Source: Lysinibacillus sp. B2A1
GTDB taxonomy: Bacteria; Bacillota; Bacilli; Bacillales_A; Planococcaceae
NCBI GenBank assembly: GCA_002973635.1
Contig: CP027224.1
Coordinates: forward strand, 258,501-322,500
DNA length: 64,000 bases
Direction: 5' to 3'
This document shows, one piece after another, positions 40,641 through 50,536 of the stretch (positions within the stretch are counted from its first letter, which is position 1; each line of letters begins with the position of its first letter). The translations under genes were made by a program, and so were the position numbers. The notes under the pieces are model-generated. The model ran no database searches. It had not been told where the DNA came from and saw only the letters and a list, made by a program, of their open reading frames with translations.

Positions 40641-40947
40641 TTAAAGAATTTCTATTGTAAGATATAAACTATTATTATATGTGTAAAGAAGTAGAATTAT
40701 GCATAGTTTCACTACCCAAAATAAAGCTTTTCAAAACACTATTAGGAGTATGAAAGGAAAAATAAATGCTTTTTCATTGATTTTTTCTCTATCGTGCTCA
40801 ATTAAAACATCCAGCAAACTCATTCTATTGAAATATCATTCCTGAATTATAGGGATGAATCAAAATGCTTGTATATTAAATATAATGTAAATAAATCACT
40901 GTTTTCTTAGACAGAATTGAAAATAAGGTATGCTAAATGAAAATTCA

Positions 40948-42405
40948 TTAATAGGATTTTCGATAGCGATTGGGTGTCATGCCTATCTGCTGTTTAAAAA
41001 TTTTAATGAAATAATTTGGATCTTCAAAGCCATTTAATTGTGCAATCTCGCTAATAGCAAAATCTGTTTCCACAAGCATTTTCGTAGCATTATGAATTCG
41101 AGCCTGCTGTAGGTAGCGCTTAAAGGGCAATCCTTGCTTCTTCGAAAAAATCGTACTTAAATAATTGGGACTAATCCCTAATTTATGGGCAACGAAGGGT
41201 AAAGATAATCTGCTATCCTGAAACTGTTGATAGATAATTTCTATTGCCAGCTCTACATAATCTGTTCTTTTTTCCATTCGTGCCTTACGAGCCAGCTCAA
41301 TAAGCCTTTGTGTAAATAAAATGATGCCATTTAGTATGGTATAAAAAATAGGATGTTCGATAATTAAATGAAAAAGCTGTCGGTAATTTTGCTCAATAGC
41401 AGCTTTCTCATGCAATTTATACTTCAGCATGAAGCGGCGAATTTGAGCTAAGACACTAGTTAAATGAATACGTAAGTCATCTTGCTCGTAATAAATTCCT
41501 TCATTGGATAGCTGATATAAAAATGTTTTAACGGCTTCAAGATTGCCTTCCTCCAAACTACTAATTAGTAATTGCTGCTCCTCTGGTGTTAACAAAGGAT
41601 CAAATGGCTGAGTTTCAAATTGTTTACTTGCATAAAAAATATGCCCGAACCCCTCGTAAAAGCTTTGATGAAGGGCACGCTTTATGAGGATATACATATT
41701 CTTAAGAGTTGTAGGTTCTCCATCATATATCCCAATATTTAAAGAGCTATTGCTTGTTAAACGCCATTCCTTTAACAGTGTTCGTACATCCTTTTCCACG
41801 ATTTTTATATCATTTGTTTGAAATAAGCAGACAATACTATCAGATAATGGGTAGACTTGCATATGATAGTGAATTGCTGTTTGTTGTAGCCAGTTAAATA
41901 GCTTGCTTAATGTTTCTGAATGCTCAGGCTCAATCATTGTAAAATGTCTAGCCGTCTCTATGGAGCTAGGCTTACTATCTATAAATAACTGATAATAAAA
42001 GGATTCGTCTGTAGCCTCCTCAACAGCATTAAATTCTTGTGGTGTACGAAGAGAGAGAGTTGCAAGCTTTTGCTTTAATACTTCTAAATCAATGGGTTTT
42101 ACAAAAAGGTGCTGCACCTGTAAATTAATGGCTTTTAAGGCATTTTTAAATAAGGGCTCTGTAGTTATTGCTAAGATCGCCCCAGAATATTTCTGAAAAA
42201 CATGATTTAGAGCAGTTAAACGATTATTTGGGAATAAATCAATATTCAATAGGATTGCGTCAGGCTCGAATTGCTGGATGCTTTGTGGTGCCTCAGACAT
42301 AATCGTACACATTTCAATTGTTACATCTCCGGGAAAATACGTATGTAAAAACCAGCGAATACCAGAAAGCTCAGCAGGATCTCTATCTATTAATAATAGC
42401 CTCAT
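40948..42405 (-). CDS. YesN/AraC-type regulator with degenerate receiver (485 aa)
   Basis: The start is set at ATG 42405 (MRLLLIDRDPAELSG) with AAAGGTTG upstream; the frame runs 19 codons further without a ribosome site. Residues 1-118 form a receiver-like domain, but the phosphoacceptor position reads Asn (ILLNIDL where LLDIDM is usual), although the Lys in FVKPIDL is kept, so phosphorylation is doubtful. The middle region is YesN-like. The C-terminal AraC-type double helix-turn-helix lies at about 385-483 (LPFVAHKLGISPNYLSTIF, AISEIAQLNGFEDPNYFIK). Divergent from hutH, 256 bases apart, so a regulator of hut genes is possible but unproven. No cognate kinase is adjacent. Confidence 0.85.
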   Translation of the reverse strand: MRLLLIDRDPAELSGIRWFLHTYFPGDVTIEMCTIMSEAPQSIQQFEPDAILLNIDLFPNNRLTALNHVFQKYSGAILAITTEPLFKNALKAINLQVQHLFVKPIDLEVLKQKLATLSLRTPQEFNAVEEATDESFYYQLFIDSKPSSIETARHFTMIEPEHSETLSKLFNWLQQTAIHYHMQVYPLSDSIVCLFQTNDIKIVEKDVRTLLKEWRLTSNSSLNIGIYDGEPTTLKNMYILIKRALHQSFYEGFGHIFYASKQFETQPFDPLLTPEEQQLLISSLEEGNLEAVKTFLYQLSNEGIYYEQDDLRIHLTSVLAQIRRFMLKYKLHEKAAIEQNYRQLFHLIIEHPIFYTILNGIILFTQRLIELARKARMEKRTDYVELAIEIIYQQFQDSRLSLPFVAHKLGISPNYLSTIFSKKQGLPFKRYLQQARIHNATKMLVETDFAISEIAQLNGFEDPNYFIKIFKQQIGMTPNRYRKSY

Positions 42406-42661
42406 CACAATCAACCTTTCGTAAAATAATCTTGTTTCGTAAAAAAGTACGATTATATTCATAAAAATAACATAAAAATCTGAAGAAAATCATGTTTCTT
42501 GCATTAAAATTCTCTATTTTCTGAAAAAAGTAGTTAGTACAATGTAAATAGAGTAATCTCCATTAATCTTCTTGCAGAAATCGTTTTCAGCATGAAAGTG
42601 AAAAGAGTTAATGGATTAAAAATATTTTTACATAGCCATAAAGGGAATAGGGGGATGTCAT
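42406..42661. promoter_or_regulatory. Divergent control region before hutH with cre site
   Basis: Holds promoters of the YesN-like regulator and of hutHUI. AGAAATCGTTTTCA at 42576-42589 fits the CcpA cre consensus TGWNANCGNTNWCA with only the first base off. Carbon catabolite repression of hut by CcpA is known in B. subtilis. No HutP-type antiterminator gene is seen in the window. Confidence 0.6.
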
Positions 42662-44176
42662 ATGAAGTCAATCATCGAGCTTGATGGCAATACATTAACT
42701 AGAAAGCAAATAGAGGAAATTGTTAAAGGTCATGCAACGGTAACGCTATCTACAGAAAGTATGGAGCGTATCCGTTTAAGTAGAGAGCGTATTGAAAAAC
42801 GTTTAGCTGAAGGGCAAACGATTTATGGTGTTAATACAGGATTTGGAAAACTAAGTAATATAAAAATTGAAGAGGAAGATATTGAGCTTTTACAGCTAAA
42901 TTTATTGCGCTCAGATGCAACAGGTGTTGGTGTACCGTTTCCAACAGATGTTGTACGTGCAATGATGGTTCTGCGTGCCAATGCTTTAGCGCGTGGTTTT
43001 TCAGGTATTCGTCAGGAAACAGTCCAACTATTAGTGGATTTTATTAATAAGGGTGTGCATCCGATTGTACCGTCTCAGGGTTCAGTAGGAGCCAGTGGAG
43101 ATTTAGCACCATTATCGCATCTGGCTTTAGTGCTTGTCGGTGAGGGTAAGGCTGAGTTTAATGGAGAGGTACTGAGTGGCGGTAAGGCATTAGAGAAAGC
43201 TGGATTAACACCTGTTCGACTACAGGCGAAAGAAGGGCTAGCGCTTGTGAATGGCACTCAAGCAATGACAGGTATTGGTGTTTTAACCGTTAACGAAGCT
43301 GAACGCATAGGGCTAGCAGCGGATATGGCTGCAAGTTTAACACTAGAGGCCTTAAAGGGGATCACATCAGCTTTCGATCCAGCGCTTTTAGCAGTAAGAC
43401 CACATCCAGAATTAGAGCTGGTAGGTGGAAGAATCCGTAAGTGGCTAAATGGAAGTAAACGGGTGACAAAGCAGGGTGAGATACGTATGCAGGATGCCTA
43501 TTCATTGCGCTGTATCCCACAGGTACACGGTGCCTCCTGGCAATCATTCTTCTACGCTCAAGATCGTGTGCAAACAGAAATGAATGCAACGACAGATAAT
43601 CCGATTGTTTTAGAAAATGGGGAGGTATTATCAGGGGGACATTTCCATGGTCAACCAATTGCCTTAGCAATGGATTTCTTAAAAATTGGTGTGTGTGAGT
43701 GGGCTAATATTTCTGAACGCCGAACAGAACGAATGGTAAATCCACAATTGAATGAAGGCTTGCCACCATTTTTAGCCACAAATCCTGGTATAGAATGTGG
43801 TTTAATGATTGCTCAATATACAGCAGCTTCCATTGTATCTGAAAATAAAGTGTTAGCACATCCTTCAAGTGTGGATTCTATTCCAACGTCTGGTAACCAA
43901 GAGGATCATGTAAGCATGGGAACAACATCAGCTCGTCAAGTTCGACAAATTGTCCATAATGCTGCTCGAGTAATTGCAATAGAAATGATTTGTGCGTCAC
44001 AGGCTATTCATTTAGATCAAGCAGAGGAGCAATTATCACCGACAACACGAAAATACCTAGAAAAAGTGCGTGAATTTTGTCCACCGTTATTAGCGGATCA
44101 ACCAATTGGTGATGAAATTGAGGCATTAGCGAAATATTTATTAGATAGCGATGATTTAGTGGAATTATCTAAATAA
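42662..44176 (+). CDS. hutH: Histidine ammonia-lyase (504 aa)
   Basis: First step of histidine use: removes ammonia from L-histidine to give urocanate. ATG 42662, GGGGGATG upstream. The MIO prosthetic group precursor Ala-Ser-Gly is in GSVGASGDLAPLSH (about 143-145); other signatures are YGVNTGFGKL and NPIVLENGEVLSGGHFHGQP. Full length. First gene of hutH-hutU-hutI, 21 bases before hutU. Confidence 0.97.
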   Translation: MKSIIELDGNTLTRKQIEEIVKGHATVTLSTESMERIRLSRERIEKRLAEGQTIYGVNTGFGKLSNIKIEEEDIELLQLNLLRSDATGVGVPFPTDVVRAMMVLRANALARGFSGIRQETVQLLVDFINKGVHPIVPSQGSVGASGDLAPLSHLALVLVGEGKAEFNGEVLSGGKALEKAGLTPVRLQAKEGLALVNGTQAMTGIGVLTVNEAERIGLAADMAASLTLEALKGITSAFDPALLAVRPHPELELVGGRIRKWLNGSKRVTKQGEIRMQDAYSLRCIPQVHGASWQSFFYAQDRVQTEMNATTDNPIVLENGEVLSGGHFHGQPIALAMDFLKIGVCEWANISERRTERMVNPQLNEGLPPFLATNPGIECGLMIAQYTAASIVSENKVLAHPSSVDSIPTSGNQEDHVSMGTTSARQVRQIVHNAARVIAIEMICASQAIHLDQAEEQLSPTTRKYLEKVREFCPPLLADQPIGDEIEALAKYLLDSDDLVELSK

Positions 44177-44197
44177 AATCTAAGGGGATGGATCGTT

Positions 44198-45868
44198 ATG
44201 AAAACAACAACAAATATTCGTGCACCACGGGGAACGACTTTATCGTGTAAAGGCTGGACACAAGAAGCGGCAATGCGTATGCTAATGAACAATCTCGATC
44301 CAGAGGTAGCAGAGAATCCAGATGAACTAATTGTTTATGGTGGTATTGGTAAGGCTGCTCGCAATTGGGAAAGCTATGAACAAATTATTGCTTCTTTAAA
44401 AGTATTAGAGAATGATGAAACGCTTCTGATTCAGTCAGGGAAGCCAGTAGCTGTGTTTCGTACACATGAGCATTCTCCACGTGTATTAATTGCCAATTCG
44501 AATCTAGTACCTGCATGGGCAAATTGGGATCACTTCTATGAATTAGAAGAAAGAGATTTAATGATGTATGGTCAGATGACTGCGGGCAGCTGGATTTATA
44601 TTGGTGCTCAAGGAATTTTACAAGGCACTTATTTATCATTCGTAGAAGCAGGGAAAAAAGTATTTGGCACTGCAGATTTACGTGGCAAATTCATCCTTAC
44701 AGGCGGTATGGGCGGTATGAGTGGTGCACAGCCATTAGCTGGGAAAATGGCGGGTGCTGTGATTCTAGTTGTAGAGGTGGATCGTGCCCGCATTGAGCGT
44801 AAAATAAAAGAAGGTTATTGTGATTACATTGTGGAGACAGTGGACGAAGCGATTGCATTAGTCAATAAATTACGTGATCAAAAAGAGCCAGCTTCTATTG
44901 GTCTTATTGGTAACTGTGCAGACATTAATCGTGAGCTGCTGAATCGAGGTATTATTCCAGATTTTGTGACGGATCAAACATCTGCACATGACCCGATCAA
45001 TGGCTATGTACCAAACGGCATGACATTTGAGGAAGCGCTAGAGCTTCGTAAAACCGATGTGAAAACATATGAGCGAAAAGCGAAGGAAACGATGGCAGAG
45101 CATGTTCGCACAATGCTAGAGTTCCAAGAGGCTGGTGCAGAAGTATTTGATTATGGCAATAATATTAGAGCATATGCCAAAGAAATGGGTGTAACAAATG
45201 CCTTTGATTTCCCAGGCTTTGTACCGGCTTATATTCGTCCACTATTCTGTGAAGGAAAAGGGCCATTCCGCTGGGCAGCGCTCTCAGGAGACCCTAAGGA
45301 TATTTATAAAACAGACGCACTTGCAAAAGAGATGTTTGCTGAGGATGAAGGTCTAGTCAATTGGATTAATATGGCTCAAAAAATGGTGAAATGGCAAGGG
45401 CTACCGGCACGTATTTGCTGGCTGGGCTATGGAGATCGTCACCGTTTTGCATTAAAAGTAAATGAAATGGTCGCGAATGGAGAATTATCAGCACCGATTG
45501 TCTTTGGTCGCGATCACTTAGATTCAGGATCAGTGGCATCGCCAAATCGTGAAACAGAGGGAATGTTGGACGGTTCAGATGCTGTGTCAGATTGGCCGAT
45601 TTTAAATGCCCTTGTTAATACAGCGAGCGGTGCAAGCTGGGTAAGTGTTCATCATGGTGGCGGTGTAGGAATGGGTTATTCCCAGCATGCAGGTCAAGTG
45701 TTAGTAGCAGATGGAACAGAGCTTGCTGCAGAGAAAATTGCTCGTGTGTTAATTTCAGATCCAGGGATGGGTGTTGCCCGTCATGCGGATGCAGGCTATG
45801 ACATTGCGATTCAAACAGCGAAAAACAAAGGTGTGCATATACCAATGTTAAAGGATGATGAGAAGTGA
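44198..45868 (+). CDS. hutU: Urocanate hydratase (556 aa)
   Basis: Converts urocanate to imidazolonepropionate using tightly bound NAD. ATG 44198 after AAGGGGATGG. Signatures: [18 protein letters not shown] (dinucleotide-binding, about 168-185), [14 protein letters not shown] with the conserved region near the active Cys, and [17 protein letters not shown]. Full length. Its last four bases overlap the GTG start of hutI. Confidence 0.97.
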   Translation: MKTTTNIRAPRGTTLSCKGWTQEAAMRMLMNNLDPEVAENPDELIVYGGIGKAARNWESYEQIIASLKVLENDETLLIQSGKPVAVFRTHEHSPRVLIANSNLVPAWANWDHFYELEERDLMMYGQMTAGSWIYIGAQGILQGTYLSFVEAGKKVFGTADLRGKFILTGGMGGMSGAQPLAGKMAGAVILVVEVDRARIERKIKEGYCDYIVETVDEAIALVNKLRDQKEPASIGLIGNCADINRELLNRGIIPDFVTDQTSAHDPINGYVPNGMTFEEALELRKTDVKTYERKAKETMAEHVRTMLEFQEAGAEVFDYGNNIRAYAKEMGVTNAFDFPGFVPAYIRPLFCEGKGPFRWAALSGDPKDIYKTDALAKEMFAEDEGLVNWINMAQKMVKWQGLPARICWLGYGDRHRFALKVNEMVANGELSAPIVFGRDHLDSGSVASPNRETEGMLDGSDAVSDWPILNALVNTASGASWVSVHHGGGVGMGYSQHAGQVLVADGTELAAEKIARVLISDPGMGVARHADAGYDIAIQTAKNKGVHIPMLKDDEK

Positions 45869-47136
45869 CCATTTTAATCAAAAATGCCAATGAAGTCATT
45901 ACATTAAAAAGTAATGTCCAAGGACCACGCACGAAGGAACAAATGAGAGAAATTGAGGTCGTTGAAAATGGTAGTGTACTTATTGAGGAAGATTGTATTA
46001 TAGCTGTTGGGGCATTTGAACAGCTGGCAGTAGATTTCCTTGATTTAGTCAAAAGAGCAGATATTATTGATGCTACTGGCAAGATTGTGATGCCTGGCTT
46101 AGTGGATTGTCATACACATTTAGTGCATGGTGGAACACGCGAGCAAGAGTTTAATATGCGACTCAATGGTTCTACCTACATGGAAATTATGAATGCAGGT
46201 GGCGGGATTCACGCCACAACAAAGCGTACACGTGAAACTAGCTTTGAAGATTTATATGAAAAGACGATGCAGCACTTAGATGTATTTTTAAAGCATGGTG
46301 TCACAACAGTCGAAGCAAAATCGGGCTATGGCTTGGATTGGGAAACGGAAAAGAAACAGCTAGAGGTAGCCAAAAAATTACAAGCAACTCATGATATTGA
46401 TGTCGTTAGTACTTTTATGGGAGCACATGCAGTACCGCGAGACTATAAGGGGCGTGAGGATGAATTCGTTGATATTGTGATCCATGACATGCTACCAAAA
46501 GTAGCGGAGCTAAAACTGGCTGAATTTAATGATGTATTTTGTGAAAAAGGCGTCTTTACACCGGAGCAATCACAGCGTATTTTAGAGGCTGGAAAAGCAC
46601 TTGGTTTAACACCAAAAATTCATGCTGATGAAATTGAGCCGTATAAGGGAGCAGAGCTTGCTGCAGAGGTAGGAGCAATTTCAGCCGAGCATTTGTTGGT
46701 TGCTTCTGATGAGGGTATTCAACGAATGGCTGAGGCGGGTACGATTGCTGTATTGTTGCCAGGAACTGCATTCTTCTTACGTGCACCGTTTGCAAGGGGG
46801 CGTCTAATGATCGATGAAGGGGTACCTGTAGCGATATCAACAGATTTTAATCCTGGATCATCGCCAACAATGAGTCTACCATTTATCATGAATTTAGCTT
46901 GTATGCATATGGGAATGACGTTGGAGGAAGTATTAACTGCGACAACGATTAATGCCGCATATGCAATTAATCGAGGCAATCAAATTGGTTCACTTGAGGC
47001 AGAAAAGCAAGCTGATGTTGTTATTTTAGATGTTGCTAACTACAAACAACTACAATATTTCTATGGCATGAACCATACAAATACTGTTATTAAAAATGGG
47101 CGAATTGTTGTGCGAGATGGTATTCTTTTAAATTAA
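45865..47136 (+). CDS. hutI: Imidazolonepropionase (423 aa)
   Basis: Hydrolyses imidazolonepropionate to N-formimino-L-glutamate. GTG start at 45865 overlapping the hutU stop (GTGA). Amidohydrolase metal-site motifs: [13 protein letters not shown] (about 85), a His in HAVPRDY, HADEIEP (about 252) and STDFNPG (Asp about 327). A terminator follows, so no hutG (formiminoglutamase) is in this operon; that step must be encoded elsewhere or by another enzyme. Confidence 0.96.
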   Translation: MTILIKNANEVITLKSNVQGPRTKEQMREIEVVENGSVLIEEDCIIAVGAFEQLAVDFLDLVKRADIIDATGKIVMPGLVDCHTHLVHGGTREQEFNMRLNGSTYMEIMNAGGGIHATTKRTRETSFEDLYEKTMQHLDVFLKHGVTTVEAKSGYGLDWETEKKQLEVAKKLQATHDIDVVSTFMGAHAVPRDYKGREDEFVDIVIHDMLPKVAELKLAEFNDVFCEKGVFTPEQSQRILEAGKALGLTPKIHADEIEPYKGAELAAEVGAISAEHLLVASDEGIQRMAEAGTIAVLLPGTAFFLRAPFARGRLMIDEGVPVAISTDFNPGSSPTMSLPFIMNLACMHMGMTLEEVLTATTINAAYAINRGNQIGSLEAEKQADVVILDVANYKQLQYFYGMNHTNTVIKNGRIVVRDGILLN

Positions 47137-47192
47137 TAAAAAAATGGAGCATTGGTTAAGTACGTTCCCTTTTTACAAATAATAAGATGTTT

Positions 47193-47228
47193 TAATCCCT
47201 TCAGTTTACTAATGGAGGGATTTTTTTA
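47193..47228 (+). terminator. Terminator after hutI
   Basis: AATCCCT / AGGGATT stem with a 15-base loop, then TTTTTT. Confidence 0.75.
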
Positions 47229-47297
47229 ATGATTAAAATTAAAAAATAACTATAATTATTAATGTACCATGTTCAGTATAAAAGTATACCTTTATGG

Positions 47298-47317
47298 ATA
47301 CTTAGTATTATAAGTAT
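47298..47317. promoter_or_regulatory. Palindromic operator before gntR (site 1)
   Basis: ATACTTA-GTATTA-TAAGTAT, a perfect 7-6-7 inverted repeat, 53 bases before the gntR start. Near-identical sites at 48139, 48164 and 50488 suggest autoregulation and a local regulon. Confidence 0.75.
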
Positions 47318-47369
47318 TTGTAAAAATAATGAATTATAGGGTATTATATTCTAAAAAGAAGTGGGGTAG

Positions 47370-48089
47370 ATGATTATTCAAACGAAACCTGCATATCAGA
47401 AAATTTATGACACAATTAAGCAAGAAATAGCAGAGGGTAAATATCTTGTTGGAGATATTTTACCTTCAGAGGCTGAACTGGAAAAAATATTCAATGTAAG
47501 CCGTACACCAGTAAGAAATGCGCTAAAGCAGCTTGAAAATGACAAAATAATTCATAGAGTTCAAGGGAAGGGTTCTTTTGTCAGCAACCAACAGCCAAAA
47601 CAAACATGGACTAGTATGTCTGGCTTTAGAAACCATTATTCAAACGATTGGGAAAAAATATCTGTACGGACAATTGAAATTAAAAAGGTGGTCAATCCAC
47701 ACTTTGCTAAGTTATTAAAACTAGAAGAGGATACAGAAATCATTTATTTAAAAAGAATTCGATATTTAAACAATCAACCAATGTTTTTTTTAGAGCATTA
47801 TATCCGCCCTGTAGTACCCTCTAATGTTTATCAAGAAAATACAGCAATTTCTTCTGTACAACAACTACTAAAAGAGCAAGTCAATATCGATATCGTTGAA
47901 GTAGAGGATGAAATAGAGGCGGTTATTGCGACTCCTTATATTGCAGGTGCTTTGCAAATACCAGATACAACAGCCGTGTTAAAAGGGACAAGAATATCTT
48001 ATGCAGAAAATAAGGTTCCTATGGATTTAAATATATTCTATATAAATACAAAAAATTGGAAGTACTATTCTTATTTTAGATACTTATGA
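47370..48089 (+). CDS. GntR/HutC-type transcriptional regulator (239 aa)
   Basis: ATG 47370 with AGTGGGG upstream. Winged helix-turn-helix at 8-72 (DILPSEAELEKIFNVSRTPV, NALKQLENDKIIHRVQGKGS) and a UTRA effector-binding domain about 95-235. HutC-like proteins bind pathway intermediates. Although next to hutI, it is separated from it by a terminator; the palindromes before its own gene and before the importer and enzyme operons point to control of those rather than hut. Effector unknown. Confidence 0.9.
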   Translation: MIIQTKPAYQKIYDTIKQEIAEGKYLVGDILPSEAELEKIFNVSRTPVRNALKQLENDKIIHRVQGKGSFVSNQQPKQTWTSMSGFRNHYSNDWEKISVRTIEIKKVVNPHFAKLLKLEEDTEIIYLKRIRYLNNQPMFFLEHYIRPVVPSNVYQENTAISSVQQLLKEQVNIDIVEVEDEIEAVIATPYIAGALQIPDTTAVLKGTRISYAENKVPMDLNIFYINTKNWKYYSYFRYL

Positions 48090-48138
48090 ATTAACCATCC
48101 CGTTTGATATTGGTAAATTAAGGATTTAAATTATTGTG

Positions 48139-48187
48139 ATACTTAGTATTATAAGTTATTGACATCCTTAGTGCTATAACTTAATAT
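48139..48187 (+). promoter_or_regulatory. Importer promoter with two operator copies (sites 2 and 3)
   Basis: TTGACA (48159-48164), 17 bases, TAATAT (48182-48187). Site 2, ATACTTA-GTATTA-TAAGTTA, is at 48139-48158 just upstream of the -35. Site 3, ATCCTTA-GTGCTA-TAACTTA (about 48164-48183), fills the spacer. This is an ideal layout for GntR repression. Confidence 0.75.
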
Positions 48188-48245
48188 TTAATTATTCGCT
48201 ATTATCAGAATTAACAAAATAAATGCGAGTAAAGGGGATGACGTA

Positions 48246-49022
48246 ATGAATAAGATGAAAAGGTTGTTATTTGTATTGGGGACTATTGGGTTGTTGTCCA
48301 TAATTCTCGTGGGGTGTAGTAATAGCAACTCTGAAGCGGGTACCGGTGGTGGCGAAAAAGTAAGCGTAGCTGCTTTAAATAACTATCCACCTCTAATTTT
48401 TAAACAGGATGGTAAATTAACTGGCTTCGAATATGATTTATTGCAAGCGGTTGCAGAGGTAGAAAATTTAGAGCTGGAATTTAAAGAGATGAAATTTGAT
48501 GGCTTTATTCCAGGCTTACAATCTAATCAGGTAGATATCGCTTCATCGCTATTAATACGTGAAGAACGCAAGGAAGTTGTAGATTTCTCAGATATCTTTT
48601 TAAATTCTGGATTAGTGCTTGCTGTAGCAAATGATAGTTCCATCCAATCCTTTGAGGATTTAAAAGGAAAAACAATTGTTGCTACACAAGGTTCTACAAC
48701 TTTTGAAAAGGCAAAGGAATTAGCAGATAAATATGGTGGAAAAGCGAAGCCACTAAAAGAAACAGATGCGCTGTATTTAGATGTAGAAAATGGAAATGCA
48801 GATGCACTTGTGCTTAACTCCCCTACAGTTGAGTATCGTTTAGCGGTAGATGGTGACAATGTGAAGTTCCGAATTGTGGGTGAGCATATGACAGTCGATG
48901 AACATGCTTTTGCTGTTAAAAAAGGGAACAAAGAGTTAGCAGATAAGATTAATGCAGGTTTAAAAACAGTTAAAGAAAATGGGGAATATGACAAAATCCA
49001 TGAAAAATGGTTTGGTAAATAA
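48246..49022 (+). CDS. Amino-acid ABC transporter, substrate-binding lipoprotein (258 aa)
   Basis: ATG 48246 (AAGGGGATG upstream). Lipoprotein signal with lipobox LVGC (Cys about 24). The mature part is a family-3 solute-binding protein: GFEYDLLQAVAEVENLELEF, SSLLIREERKEVVDFSD, TIVATQGSTTFEKAKEL. The Arg in the first-lobe motif and the acidic hinge position suit a polar amino-acid-like ligand. Head of a three-gene importer operon (binding protein, permease, ATPase) under the GntR operators. The ligand is probably the substrate degraded by the downstream enzymes (inference). Confidence 0.92.
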   Translation: MNKMKRLLFVLGTIGLLSIILVGCSNSNSEAGTGGGEKVSVAALNNYPPLIFKQDGKLTGFEYDLLQAVAEVENLELEFKEMKFDGFIPGLQSNQVDIASSLLIREERKEVVDFSDIFLNSGLVLAVANDSSIQSFEDLKGKTIVATQGSTTFEKAKELADKYGGKAKPLKETDALYLDVENGNADALVLNSPTVEYRLAVDGDNVKFRIVGEHMTVDEHAFAVKKGNKELADKINAGLKTVKENGEYDKIHEKWFGK

Positions 49023-49051
49023 ACATAGTTAATGTGAAGTGAGGTGTTTTT

Positions 49052-49708
49052 ATGGAAACTACATTCAAAGTTATGACAGATGCACTGCCTTATCTTCTGC
49101 AAGGGTTATATATGACGCTATTAATATCCATTTTATCAATAATTTTCTCACTTATAATTGGGCTAATTGCGTGTTTTATGAGGATGTCAAAGTATGCAAT
49201 TTTACGATATCCTGCAGCAATATATGTTAATCTTATTCGCGGAACACCAATACTAATTCAAATATTATTTATTTACTTTGGAGCACCAACAGCTTTGGAT
49301 ATACATCTTTCGGCTTTTACAGCAGGACTGATTGCCATAAGCTTTAATATTGGAGCTTATAATACAGAGATTTTCCGTGGAGGAATCGAATCAATTGGTA
49401 AGGGGCAAATGGAAGCAGGAAGATCCTTAGGTTTCTCTTATGCTCAAACAATGGCTTTAATCATTTTACCACAGGCTGTACGACGTATGATTCCATCATT
49501 TGTGAATCAATTAACGCACGCAATTAAGGATACATCGATGCTATCAGTTATCGGAATAGCTGAATTAACAATGGTTGGACAATCCATCTATGCGATGAAT
49601 TTTAGATCCTTTGAAATATTAACGATGGTAGGATTATTCTACTTTATCACCATTTATACTGTTTCGCTTATTTCTACTAAGATGGAACGGAGGTTTGTTA
49701 TTACATGA
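49052..49708 (+). CDS. Amino-acid ABC transporter permease (218 aa)
   Basis: ATG 49052 with AGTGAGGTG upstream. HisM/GlnP-type permease with five membrane helices and the EAA loop [20 protein letters not shown] (about 125-145), which contacts the ATPase. [18 protein letters not shown] is typical of the polar amino-acid family. Overlaps the ATPase gene by four bases (ATGA). Likely homodimeric, as only one permease gene is present. Confidence 0.94.
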   Translation: METTFKVMTDALPYLLQGLYMTLLISILSIIFSLIIGLIACFMRMSKYAILRYPAAIYVNLIRGTPILIQILFIYFGAPTALDIHLSAFTAGLIAISFNIGAYNTEIFRGGIESIGKGQMEAGRSLGFSYAQTMALIILPQAVRRMIPSFVNQLTHAIKDTSMLSVIGIAELTMVGQSIYAMNFRSFEILTMVGLFYFITIYTVSLISTKMERRFVIT

Positions 49709-50427
49709 TAAAGGTTAATAGTCTATCTAAATCCTTTGGAGATTTACAAGTTCTAAAAAATATTAGCACAGAGATTGCAGCAAAAGAGGTTGTTTGTATT
49801 ATAGGTTCATCTGGTTCAGGTAAAAGTACATTTTTAAGATGCTTGAATCTTTTAGAAGAACCGAGTGGTGGCGAAATTATTGTAGAAGGCGAAAATATTT
49901 TGGATAAAACCGTTGATATTAATAAGCTTCGGCAAAAAATGGGGATGGTTTTCCAGCAATTTAATCTGTTTCCGCAAAAAACAGTTATAGAAAATATTAC
50001 ATTAGCACCAATAAGACTCAAAAAGAAAACGAAAGAAGAAGCTGAAAAACAAGCGATGGAGCTGTTAAAAAAAGTAGGCTTAGCAGAAAAAGCAACTGCT
50101 TATCCCTCTAATTTATCTGGTGGACAACAACAGCGTGTTGCTATTGCAAGAGCCTTAGCAATGGAGCCGCATGTAATGCTGTTTGATGAGCCTACGTCTG
50201 CACTGGACCCTGAAATGGTTGGAGAGGTTTTACGGGTTATGAAACAATTGGCACAAGAAGGGATGACAATGGTCATTGTCACACATGAAATGGGATTTGC
50301 TCGTGAAGTAGCTGATCGAGTTGTTTATATTGATGGTGGTAATATAGTGGAAGAAGGAAATCCTAGAGACATATTCACAAACCCATCTCATGAAAGAACA
50401 AAAGCATTTTTATCAAAAGTATTATAA
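49705..50427 (+). CDS. Amino-acid ABC transporter ATP-binding protein (240 aa)
   Basis: GlnQ-type ATPase: Walker [10 protein letters not shown] (about 34-42), Q-loop [11 protein letters not shown], signature LSGGQQQR (about 135), Walker [16 protein letters not shown], switch His in [13 protein letters not shown] overlaps the permease stop. A terminator-like hairpin after it separates it from the enzyme operon. Confidence 0.95.
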   Translation: MIKVNSLSKSFGDLQVLKNISTEIAAKEVVCIIGSSGSGKSTFLRCLNLLEEPSGGEIIVEGENILDKTVDINKLRQKMGMVFQQFNLFPQKTVIENITLAPIRLKKKTKEEAEKQAMELLKKVGLAEKATAYPSNLSGGQQQRVAIARALAMEPHVMLFDEPTSALDPEMVGEVLRVMKQLAQEGMTMVIVTHEMGFAREVADRVVYIDGGNIVEEGNPRDIFTNPSHERTKAFLSKVL

Positions 50428-50432
50428 AAACA

Positions 50433-50481
50433 AATGGAGTCTTTAGGTTGATAAACAAAGACTCCCATTCTATAAATTTTT
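50433..50481 (+). terminator. Terminator after the importer operon
   Basis: ATGGAGTCTTT / AAAGACTCCCAT arms with a 12-base loop and one bulge, then a T-rich stretch. Confidence 0.65.
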
Positions 50482-50487
50482 TTACAT

Positions 50488-50507
50488 CAACTTAGTATAC
50501 TAAGTAT
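50488..50507. promoter_or_regulatory. Palindromic operator before the enzyme operon (site 4)
   Basis: CAACTTA-GTATAC-TAAGTAT, containing the perfect 16-base palindrome ACTTAGTATACTAAGT (50490-50505), 30 bases before the dehydrogenase start. Same motif as at 47298 and 48139. Confidence 0.75.
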
Positions 50508-50536
50508 CATAACTATGTTTTTAGTGGAGGAATTAC

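Noticed and set aside
47137..48089. GntR regulator as the hut repressor HutC
   Set aside because: A terminator separates it from hut, its palindrome is absent before hutH, and the same palindrome is present before the importer and enzyme operons.
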